A stretch of 57,961 nucleotides of DNA, taken from positions 1 through 57,961 of the forward strand of contig JAFZUS010000116.1 of the NCBI GenBank assembly GCA_017618275.1. The letters run 5' to 3'. The position numbers and the translations under genes were made by a program. Numbering within the stretch: position 1 is the first letter of the stretch; each line of letters starts with the position of its first letter. This document shows, one piece after another, positions 51,267 through 57,961 of this stretch. The notes below the pieces were generated by a model that ran no database searches, had not been told where the DNA came from, and worked only from the letters and a program-made list of their open reading frames with translations. The DNA comes from Prevotella sp. (GTDB lineage Bacteria; Bacteroidota; Bacteroidia; Bacteroidales; Bacteroidaceae).

Positions 51267-52871
51267 ATGACAGCATTAGTATCTGTTATCCCAATCCTGA
51301 TGCTCATTATCCTGATGATGGGTTTTAAAGTATCAGGTTACAAGAGTGCGATCATCACCCTTATCGTAACTATCATTCTGGCCTTGTTTGCCGTCCCGGC
51401 AATGGGCATCGTCCCGGAAAAGTATGCAGGTCTCTCCATCTTTGGCATTACCCTGTGGTCGGTGATCGAGGGGTTCCTGAAGGCATGCTTCCCCATCATC
51501 CTGATCATCATCTGCGCCATCTTCAGTTACAACATCCTCTGTGAGACGAAGGAGATTGAGACCATCAAGACGCAGTTCATCCAAATGACCAGCGACAAGG
51601 GTCTGCTCGTATTGTTGCTGACGTGGGGTCTGGGTGGTGTACTCGAAGGTATGGCGGGCTTCGGCACGGCTGTGGCCATTCCCGCTGCTATCCTCATCGG
51701 ACTGGGTTTCAAACCGATGTTCTCGGCTGTCATCTGTCTGGTGGCCAATACGGTGGCCGTAGGCTTCGGTGCCGTCGGTCTGCCTGCCACGACACTTGCC
51801 AACCAGGTGGCTGCCAGTGGTGTGGCTACGCCTGAGGAACTCTGCGAGGTGGCTACGTTTATCATCCTGCAACTCTCGCTGATGTTCTTCATTACACCAT
51901 TCCTCATCCTGATGATGACCGACCGCAAAAAGGTCCTGAAGAATATCTGCATCGCCCTCTTCGTGGGTACGTTCTCCATCATCGTACAGTTCTGCTGCGC
52001 CCACTTCATCGGTCCTGAGACACCTGCCATCCTCGGTTCTGTGGCAGCCATCATCGCGATGCTGATCTACAATAAACTGTTCATCCACAAAGAGAGTCCG
52101 GCAGATGAGGTACACGTGGAGAAAAAGAAATTCGGTACCGCCAAGACCCTCAAGGCTTGGAGTGTCTATGGCCTGATTATCTTCTTCATCCTCATCAGCA
52201 GTAAGATCGTGCCTCCCATCAACGAACTGCTGAACCAGACGCTCGTGACCAAGTTCGAACTGCCTGTCATCGGTAACACCTTCAAGTTTGGCTGGCTCTC
52301 GAATGCGGGACTGATGATCTTCCTCGGTGCTGTCATCGGTGGACTGATCCAGGGCATGAGTTTCGGCAAACTGATGAAACTACTCGCCAAGACCACCATC
52401 AATCTGCAGAAGACAGTTGTCACCATCTGCTGTCTCGTGGCAATGGCTATGCTGATGAACAATACGGGTATGACCAACGACATCGCCAAGGGGCTTGTCT
52501 TACTGACAGGTGCCGCCTTCCCGTTCTTCGCACCATTGATTGGTTCGATAGGTACGTTCGTCACGGGTAGTGCCACGAATGCCAATATCCTCTTCGGTAA
52601 GTTACAGGCCACCGCTGCACACGACCTCGGTCTGGTGAACCAGAGCACGTTCTTCGGTGTCAGCGGTAACGAGACCAACTGGCTGGCCGCTGCCAACTGC
52701 GCAGGCTCTGAGGGCGGTAAACTGCTCTCGCCACAGTCGATTGCCATCGCCACGGCAGCCTGCGACATGGAGGGTCAGGATGGTGACATCATGCGCAAGA
52801 CCATGCCGTTTGCCATCTTCTGGATCCTGATGAACGGCCTGATGGTCTTCCTCGGTCTACACATCATCTAA
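51267..52871 (+). CDS. lctP: L-lactate permease family transporter
   Basis: This 534-aa integral membrane protein of the LctP family has about 13 hydrophobic helices and the family run GLGGVLEGMAGFGTAVAIPAA. It imports L- or D-lactate or glycolate with protons. It is divergent from the FAD/Fe-S oxidoreductase, with 188 bp between starts, suggesting lactate uptake and oxidation as a functional pair. It is followed 18 bp later by the cytidylate kinase-like gene. Confidence 0.93.
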   Translation: MTALVSVIPILMLIILMMGFKVSGYKSAIITLIVTIILALFAVPAMGIVPEKYAGLSIFGITLWSVIEGFLKACFPIILIIICAIFSYNILCETKEIETIKTQFIQMTSDKGLLVLLLTWGLGGVLEGMAGFGTAVAIPAAILIGLGFKPMFSAVICLVANTVAVGFGAVGLPATTLANQVAASGVATPEELCEVATFIILQLSLMFFITPFLILMMTDRKKVLKNICIALFVGTFSIIVQFCCAHFIGPETPAILGSVAAIIAMLIYNKLFIHKESPADEVHVEKKKFGTAKTLKAWSVYGLIIFFILISSKIVPPINELLNQTLVTKFELPVIGNTFKFGWLSNAGLMIFLGAVIGGLIQGMSFGKLMKLLAKTTINLQKTVVTICCLVAMAMLMNNTGMTNDIAKGLVLLTGAAFPFFAPLIGSIGTFVTGSATNANILFGKLQATAAHDLGLVNQSTFFGVSGNETNWLAAANCAGSEGGKLLSPQSIAIATAACDMEGQDGDIMRKTMPFAIFWILMNGLMVFLGLHII

Positions 52872-52889
52872 ACACAAATAAAAACAATT

Positions 52890-53534
52890 ATGAATAAAAA
52901 CGAGAAATTTGTTATCACGATTAATCGTGAATTGGGTAGCGGTGGACGCACCGTTGGTGAAAAACTGGCAGAAAAGTTAGGTGTTCCATTCTACGACAAG
53001 GCCCTCATCAAGGCGCTGACGGAGAAGTACCACCTTACCGTTGAGGAGATTGAGAAACTGAAAGGCCGCAGCCACAATTGGTGGGCTGACTTCAAGCGCA
53101 TCGTAGGCATCGGCCAGATTTTTGCCAATTCCTCGCAGTACTACATGGTTAAGATGGGTGAAGAACCCGACCTGCTGACTACTGACGAGATGTATAAGGC
53201 CGAGAAGGAGATCCTGAAGGGCATTGCCGCCGAGGAGTCATGCGTCATTGCCGGCCGTACCGCGTTCTACATTCTGAAAGACCAGCCCAATCGCTTGAGT
53301 GTCCTCATCCAGGCTTCGATGGATCACCGCATTGAGCGCGTCATGAGCAAGCAGAACCTGAGCCGCGAGGAGGCTGAGAAGGCTATTAAGAAAGTAGACA
53401 AGATGCGCGAGAACTACGTCAACAAGTACACGGGCACCTCGCGTTACGATACCCGCAACTATGATCTCGTCATCTCCATGGACGGCAAGACCGAGGACGA
53501 GGTGGCCGAAATGATTTATCAATTCATCGGGTAA
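52890..53534 (+). CDS. Cytidylate kinase-like family protein
   Basis: This 214-aa protein has a P-loop variant ITINRELGSGGRTVGEKLAEKLG at its N-terminus and the cytidylate kinase-like domain (PFYDKALIKAL; CVIAGRTAFYIL; RVMSKQNLSREEAEKAIKKVDKMRENYV). It is probably a nucleoside-monophosphate kinase-like enzyme. True cmk is usually a separate gene in this group, so the substrate is uncertain. It shares a transcript with lctP, ending at a strong terminator. Confidence 0.88.
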   Translation: MNKNEKFVITINRELGSGGRTVGEKLAEKLGVPFYDKALIKALTEKYHLTVEEIEKLKGRSHNWWADFKRIVGIGQIFANSSQYYMVKMGEEPDLLTTDEMYKAEKEILKGIAAEESCVIAGRTAFYILKDQPNRLSVLIQASMDHRIERVMSKQNLSREEAEKAIKKVDKMRENYVNKYTGTSRYDTRNYDLVISMDGKTEDEVAEMIYQFIG

Positions 53535-53564
53535 CTCCCATTTATTAAAAAATGATTATCCTAT

Positions 53565-53596
53565 CCCCGAATTGCCCTGGCAGTTCGGGGTTTTTT
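53565..53596 (+). terminator. Terminator of the lctP/cytidylate kinase-like operon
   Basis: CCCCGAA pairs with TTCGGGG (53584-53590), followed by TTTTTT. It is nearly identical to the terminator at 18046-18080. Confidence 0.92.
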
Positions 53597-53616
53597 ATGT
53601 GCTTTTTTACCTTCAA

Positions 53617-53733
53617 TGCGACAGATTTTGAGGGGAAAGAGGAACTTTGTCGCAATATAGGATGAGTGTCGCATCATCTCTCAACGAAAAATACAAAAAA
53701 ACTTGGAATGTGTTCATAATCGTCATAATTTTG
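53617..53733 (+). promoter_or_regulatory. Three-box TGTCGCA module and promoter, copy 1
   Basis: TGCGACA (53617-53623), TGTCGCA (53648-53654) and TGTCGCA (53667-53673) precede TTGG (53703-53706) and TAATTTTG (53726-53733, 19-bp spacer). Every box is at exactly the same relative position in the module at 55549-55665. The 155-nt leader to the ATG at 53889 holds no other gene. Confidence 0.8.
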
Positions 53734-53888
53734 CAGTGTCAAACCGATGGAGCAGCGAGAGACATCAAGTTCACTTGAATGGCAGAGTCGCGACAGAGGA
53801 AGACGAAGTCAAAGGAACAAACAACCTCCTGACGACGCAAAAGAGACAATTAATAAAATTAATGTATAACAATTAAAATTTTACGATT

Positions 53889-55532
53889 ATGACAACAAAA
53901 AAGAATTTGGTAAAGATGGTGCTCATGAGCGCTCTTACCGCAGGAACAATGTTTGGTTTCACCGCTTGCAGTGACGACAGTGATCTCGTAAACGACAATC
54001 TCAACACCCCTTTGGAGAAAGAGTACAATGGTCCCGCTCTGGAGTCGTTAGGTCTTAACTTCCAGGACTTCGTTGCTGAGGGCGACGTGAGGATAGTGGA
54101 TGCCGACACCACACAGATTTCAGTCAGTAAGGCTTTTGCCGACAAGATGGGTATCAAGTCGTTCGCCGGTCACCCCATGGGTATCCGTCAGAGCATGGAA
54201 GAAGATGCCTATATGTGTAAGGCCACCCGCCAGAAACTCGTTGGCGACCGCTACATCATCGACGTGGCTCCCTGTTCGATGGCCGAGTTGCTGAAAGGAC
54301 AGAAGTTTAACATGAGTTCCGACCTCTATGTCAATATGAATCCTGCAGAGACCCGCACACGTGCTGCCGAGCTGAACATCCCGGAGTATTCAGCCAAGTT
54401 CGTTGATGATGACAACGTCATCCACCCCACAGCCGTTACCTACCGTCCTGCCACTGGCGAACTGGGCGTAACGCGCAGCAGCATTTCCCACTATGGTACC
54501 TACTCGGCAGAGGACATCATGATGGCACGTATGAACGACGGCACACGCTGGTGGCCAATGGACGAAATCAAAGAATGGGTTGTGGACAAGGCTAAGAAGG
54601 CTTACGAATTCGCCGACAAGAAAACCAAGTACAGTGTCAACAAGTATTATCGCGACAAGTCGCTCGTCCAGGAAAACACCACTTTCGAGAAGAAGATTGA
54701 GTTCGGTCCCAAGGCTAAGAGAAAGGGTGAGAAGCCTGATACATTCAACGTCACCGTCACGCTTCCCGTCGATTTCGCACTGACCTACAACTTCATCCTC
54801 GATGCCACTGGTTCGGCGGTCAGCCTGCCCGATGTCAGAAACTTCGAGACCAGTGTAGCCGGTACCTTCGAATTCTCGCCCCAGGTCACCCTCGGTTTCA
54901 GCAAGAAGTTCGAGATTCCCGAAGACAAGCAGCGCCTGAAGCTAGCAAAATTCCCCTCTGTATCGCTCCACTTCACGATCGGCATCATCCCCGTCACTGT
55001 CAGTATCGATCCCTACGTATTCCTGAAGTTTGAAGGTGAAGTATCAGGCAGCGCCTATACAGGCATCAAGTACCACTACGCCAGCCACTTCAAGTTGGGT
55101 TGCACCTACAAAAACGGATGGGACTTCATCAGTGAGTACCAGACTGACGACAACACGCTGAGCATGATTCCCCCGACGGCAGAGTTCAAGGCACACGCAG
55201 GCATAGGCCTCATGCTCGGAGCAGACGTCATCGTCATGAAGTTGGCAGGTCCGAAGATTGCCATCGGTCCGAAACTCACCGCCGACGCAGAACTCAGACT
55301 GAACCAAGACGTAGATCAGTGCTACTTCAAGTCATCAGTAAATGTAGGTTTCGTAGGTGAAGTCGGTGCCAAACTGAAGATCTGGGAATGGGAACTGGGT
55401 GACTTCACACAAGACTTTAAGTTCGGAGAACCCTACAACATCTTCCACTACAACTTCCCACATGAGGAGGGTGACGATAGAAACGGAAACCTCGACAGAG
55501 TCATGAAACTGTTGATGCCTTTCAAAAACTAA
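53889..55532 (+). CDS. Lipoprotein of unknown function
   Basis: This 547-aa lipoprotein has a signal peptide with lipobox FTAC (cysteine 27) followed by an acidic SDDSD stretch, a common surface-export signal in Bacteroidota. The rest is soluble, beta-rich in the second half (repeated TFEFSPQVTLGFSKKFEI-like strands), and without a family I recognise. It shares its upstream control region and signal-peptide style (KNL...VLMS...FTACSDDS) with the downstream clostripain-family protease, so the two may act together at the cell surface. Confidence 0.8.
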   Translation: MTTKKNLVKMVLMSALTAGTMFGFTACSDDSDLVNDNLNTPLEKEYNGPALESLGLNFQDFVAEGDVRIVDADTTQISVSKAFADKMGIKSFAGHPMGIRQSMEEDAYMCKATRQKLVGDRYIIDVAPCSMAELLKGQKFNMSSDLYVNMNPAETRTRAAELNIPEYSAKFVDDDNVIHPTAVTYRPATGELGVTRSSISHYGTYSAEDIMMARMNDGTRWWPMDEIKEWVVDKAKKAYEFADKKTKYSVNKYYRDKSLVQENTTFEKKIEFGPKAKRKGEKPDTFNVTVTLPVDFALTYNFILDATGSAVSLPDVRNFETSVAGTFEFSPQVTLGFSKKFEIPEDKQRLKLAKFPSVSLHFTIGIIPVTVSIDPYVFLKFEGEVSGSAYTGIKYHYASHFKLGCTYKNGWDFISEYQTDDNTLSMIPPTAEFKAHAGIGLMLGADVIVMKLAGPKIAIGPKLTADAELRLNQDVDQCYFKSSVNVGFVGEVGAKLKIWEWELGDFTQDFKFGEPYNIFHYNFPHEEGDDRNGNLDRVMKLLMPFKN

Positions 55533-55548
55533 TAACAAACAACGTCAA

Positions 55549-55665
55549 TGCGACAAATCTGGGGGCCATAAGCCCCCTTTGTCGTAAAATAAGGTATGTG
55601 TCGCAACTACTCGGAGCAAAAACCACGAAAAAAGTTGGAATCTGCCCATTATCGTCATAACTTTG
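55549..55665 (+). promoter_or_regulatory. Three-box TGTCGCA module and promoter, copy 2
   Basis: TGCGACA (55549-55555), TGTCGTA (55580-55586) and TGTCGCA (55599-55605) precede TTGG (55635-55638) and TAACTTTG (55658-55665). All offsets equal those of copy 1, exactly 1932 bp upstream. A hairpin (55561-55577) sits between the first two boxes in this copy only. Confidence 0.8.
55561..55580 (+). terminator. Probable terminator of the unknown lipoprotein gene
   Basis: GGGGGC, loop CATAA, GCCCCC, followed by TTT, 28 nt after the stop codon. Confidence 0.6.
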
Positions 55666-55703
55666 CACCAGAAACAAATAATAACAATAAAAAAGTAAGG
55701 ATT

Positions 55704-56984
55704 ATGAAGACAATGAAGAATCTGGCAGCAACGGTGCTCATGAGCATCCTGGCCACAGCAACATTCACAGCATGTTCAGACGACTCTCTGGACTACGACG
55801 TACAGTATCAGAAGGAGGCCCAAAAGGCTAACGACAATACGGGTATTCAGCGCACGGTATTGGTATATATGGCAGGACGCAACAATCTGTCGTATTATGC
55901 CTCAGCCGATCTGGAAGAGATGAAGAAAGGTTCGATGAAGATAGGCGACAACCAGGCACTGCTGGTGTTCATGCGTCGCAACTACGAGGGCGAGCCCTGG
56001 CTGGCACGCATCAAGGACGGTGAGGTGATAGACAAGGTGACAATCAGCGACCTGGGCATCAGCAAGGACGAACTATATGCCAGCGATCCTGAAGTGATGG
56101 AGCAGGTGATGCATTATGCCTTCAGACGCTACCCCTCGGTGAAGGACGACTACGGGCTGGTGCTCTGGGGACACGGCGGCGGCTGGCTGTTGCAGGACTC
56201 TCTCAGTGTGGATCGGACTCGTGGCTATGGTGTTGACGTGGGTAACTACATCTACAGCCGTAATGGCAAGTGGATCAACATCCCTACCATGAATAACGTG
56301 CTGAGGCGCATGCCTCACCTGAAGTTCATCTTCGCCGACTGCTGCAACTTCATGTGTCTGGAGACGCTCTATGAACTGCGCCACACTGCCGACTACGTCA
56401 TCGGCTCACCAGCAGAGATTCCCGCCAATGGTGCTCCCTATGAGACAGTGGTACCCGCCTTGTTTGAGCCTACGACATATTACAGTTCCATCATCGACCG
56501 CTACTATGAGGCTGAGGGAGGTTTTCTGCCCCTCTCCGTAGTGAAGGCCAGCGAGATGGAGCATGTGGCACGGGCTACAAGGGAAGTGATGCAGAGTCTC
56601 GACAACCATGGGTACGATGGATTTCCTGACATGACGGGGATGATACACTACAACTACCTCAATGAGAAGGACTCGACGTTCCATCATCCGTACAACATCT
56701 TCTACGATGCAGGCAACTTCATCCAGACCTTCGCCACCCCGTCGGAATACCAGCAGTGGAAGCAGGCGCTCGATGCTGCCGTCATCCAGAAGCGTTATGC
56801 CTCTTCATGGAAAACCGACAAGTACTGGGGCATTTTCTACACCGACTTCGAGATGACTGAGGAGAAGTATCATGGCGTGAGCATGTTCGTACCACAAGAC
56901 CCCAGCATCAAGTTTGGCGAGAGATACCTCCAAATCAATCAAGACATCACACGACTACAGTGGTTTGGTGCTGTCGCAGAATAG
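55704..56984 (+). CDS. Clostripain-family (C11) cysteine protease lipoprotein
   Basis: This 426-aa lipoprotein (lipobox FTAC, cysteine 24) matches peptidase family C11. The catalytic histidine lies in LVLWGHGGGWLL (near residue 156) and the cysteine in FADCCNFMCLE (near 213). Family members cleave after basic residues and need an internal cut for activation. The conserved Cys-His pair is present, so it is probably active. I used the ATG at 55704; the open frame upstream runs through the promoter module. Confidence 0.9.
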   Translation: MKTMKNLAATVLMSILATATFTACSDDSLDYDVQYQKEAQKANDNTGIQRTVLVYMAGRNNLSYYASADLEEMKKGSMKIGDNQALLVFMRRNYEGEPWLARIKDGEVIDKVTISDLGISKDELYASDPEVMEQVMHYAFRRYPSVKDDYGLVLWGHGGGWLLQDSLSVDRTRGYGVDVGNYIYSRNGKWINIPTMNNVLRRMPHLKFIFADCCNFMCLETLYELRHTADYVIGSPAEIPANGAPYETVVPALFEPTTYYSSIIDRYYEAEGGFLPLSVVKASEMEHVARATREVMQSLDNHGYDGFPDMTGMIHYNYLNEKDSTFHHPYNIFYDAGNFIQTFATPSEYQQWKQALDAAVIQKRYASSWKTDKYWGIFYTDFEMTEEKYHGVSMFVPQDPSIKFGERYLQINQDITRLQWFGAVAE

Positions 56985-57000
56985 CCGGATAAAAAAATTG

Positions 57001-57034
57001 CTGGAAGTTTTGGACTTCCAGTTTTTTTTTTTTA
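57001..57034 (+). terminator. Terminator of the C11 protease gene
   Basis: CTGGAAGT (57001-57008) pairs with ACTTCCAG (57014-57021) and is followed by a run of 12 T residues that runs into the next promoter. Confidence 0.9.
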
Positions 57035-57040
57035 TCTTTG
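57033..57040 (+). promoter_or_regulatory. Promoter of the terminal sensor gene
   Basis: TATCTTTG directly follows the terminator T run, 19 nt before the ATG at 57060. A TGTCGCA box lies at 56972-56978 inside the upstream gene, 54 bp before the -7 box; the gap is 52 bp in the two modules. Confidence 0.8.
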
Positions 57041-57059
57041 TCGCCAAATAAACTAAGGT

Positions 57060-57961
57060 ATGCAGAAATCCCTGTCGGCACGGCTCACTTACCGCATCAT
57101 GGCGGTGGTTCTGGTGATGATGGTTGTCATTGCCGGCGTGGTGAATTTCACCGTCAGGAAGTACATGCTCGACGAGGCCGAGGAACGCTATCTGGGCTTC
57201 CTGCTCGAGAATCATCAGGAGATACGCCGCAAACTGTCGGATGTGCATGTGGCCGCAGAGAACAACGTCCACGACATTGAACGCGACATTGACAATCCCG
57301 ACAAGATGTTCGATCACATGCAGCGTATCATCCGTCAGAACCGCTCCATCGTCTGCTGCGCCTTGTTGTTCAAGCAAGACTATTATCCCAGCAAAGGCCG
57401 GGTATTCGTACCTTGTGCCAGAAAGGACGCGGCAGACAGTATCATAGTGTCGAGGATTGACAGCACATACAACAGCTACTTCTATGGTGAGTGGTTTCTT
57501 CAGCAGCTGAAGGCAGACCAAAGCGCCTGGACAAAGCCCTACTTCGAGAGCCGGTTTTTCGCTGGCAACCAGGAACCGCGACTGCTGACCACCTACACCG
57601 TTCCCATACACGACCACGAAGGACAGCCTGTGGCATTGCTTTGTGCCGACCTGTCGTTGGAGTGGTTGAGAAACGAGGTTATGGAGGACATTAGGGAGAT
57701 TAACAATCAGTACGAGAAAGGACTCCAACACCAGTCTTACTTCTTCATCGTTAATCGGGAAGGCACCTACATCATACATCCGAATAAGGAACTCATGCTG
57801 ACGCCTTGCGACAGGAATATTGGCAAAACGATGCTGGCACACCGAGGTACCTGCGTGATGGAGATCGACGGAGTGAAGTCAAGGCTGTACTATCGTTCCT
57901 TCAATTACGTGAATTGGACAATGGTCATTGTGGCACCTGAAGACGTGATTCTGGCTAACGC
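57060..57961 (+). CDS. Membrane sensor protein with periplasmic Cache-like domain (partial)
   Basis: The gene runs off the window end; 300 codons are visible. It has an N-terminal transmembrane helix (about residues 11-31), then a large periplasmic region with the Cache/PDC pattern (WFLQQLKADQSAWTKPYFE, LLTTYTVPIHDHEGQPVALLCADLSLEWL, and a second lobe SYFFIVNREGTYIIHPNKE). Such proteins usually continue to a second membrane helix and a HAMP, kinase, SpoIIE phosphatase or cyclase domain, which is not visible. The ATG at 57060 is set by the promoter at 57033-57040. Confidence 0.8.
   Translation, partial: MQKSLSARLTYRIMAVVLVMMVVIAGVVNFTVRKYMLDEAEERYLGFLLENHQEIRRKLSDVHVAAENNVHDIERDIDNPDKMFDHMQRIIRQNRSIVCCALLFKQDYYPSKGRVFVPCARKDAADSIIVSRIDSTYNSYFYGEWFLQQLKADQSAWTKPYFESRFFAGNQEPRLLTTYTVPIHDHEGQPVALLCADLSLEWLRNEVMEDIREINNQYEKGLQHQSYFFIVNREGTYIIHPNKELMLTPCDRNIGKTMLAHRGTCVMEIDGVKSRLYYRSFNYVNWTMVIVAPEDVILAN

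Noticed and set aside
55596-55703. N-terminal extension of the C11 protease
   Set aside because: It lies inside the TGTCGCA control module and would hide the lipoprotein signal peptide.

Overview
The window looks like a chromosomal segment of a Prevotella-type member of the Bacteroidales. Four things point there. Nearly every transcription unit is preceded by the Bacteroidota promoter (TAnnTTTG at -7, in some cases with TTTG/TTGG about 19-20 bp upstream), and Shine-Dalgarno sites are largely absent. There is a SusC/SusD pair. There is a GldH lipoprotein. The housekeeping order mreB-mreC-mreD-PBP2-RodA is also typical. Base composition is near 50% GC in genes, with AT-rich spacers.

Layout. 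1-2092: a gene-free start with an orphan promoter, a DUF1846 gene and a tRNA-Val(GAC). 2149-8598: NAD kinase, a DJ-1/PfpI protein, ispD, recG, an M23/LysM peptidase and a stand-alone IMP cyclohydrolase. 8627-14336: the cell-elongation operon mreB, mreC, mreD, mrdA, rodA. 14345-18024 (minus): metF-holB-ricT-gldH. 18082-20735 (minus): a TlpA-like thioredoxin, a membrane protein, and an ECF sigma factor next to it. 20945-36086: an arabinan polysaccharide-utilisation locus with a membrane-anchored AraC regulator, SusC, SusD, a surface lipoprotein with duplicated domains, two GH43 enzymes and a convergent GH51 arabinofuranosidase. 36211-42894: a lone receiver domain, a DUF853 ATPase, a TonB-receptor-like barrel, a phosphopantetheinyl transferase, RmuC and a DUF4332 protein. 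42895-47895: a repeat-rich spacer, a GH13 lipoprotein, a dockerin-like gene remnant, nadB and a PBP4-type carboxypeptidase. 48032-53534: an FAD/Fe-S oxidoreductase divergent from a lactate permease, then a cytidylate kinase-like gene. 53889-57961: two lipoproteins (one a clostripain-family protease) sharing a duplicated upstream control region, and the start of a membrane sensor cut by the window end.

The arabinan locus reads as one pathway. The surface lipoproteins bind the glycan, the GH43 enzymes cut alpha-1,5-arabinan, SusC/D import the oligosaccharides and GH51 releases arabinose. The membrane regulator probably acts on direct repeats just upstream of susC.

The least explained part of the window is its repeat layer. 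(a) A 63-bp cassette carrying divergent promoters at both ends occurs twice, each time driving a divergent gene pair. (b) A three-box TGTCGCA module is duplicated with base-exact spacing upstream of two lipoprotein genes. (c) Several families of short palindromic or simple-sequence repeats are inserted in frame into real genes (ispD, recG, the FAD oxidoreductase, a GH43) or make up the hydrophobic core of lipoprotein signal peptides. (d) Inverted arms of 33-39 bp flank 39-54-bp cores at three sites. I saw no rRNA, CRISPR array, intact insertion sequence or phage.
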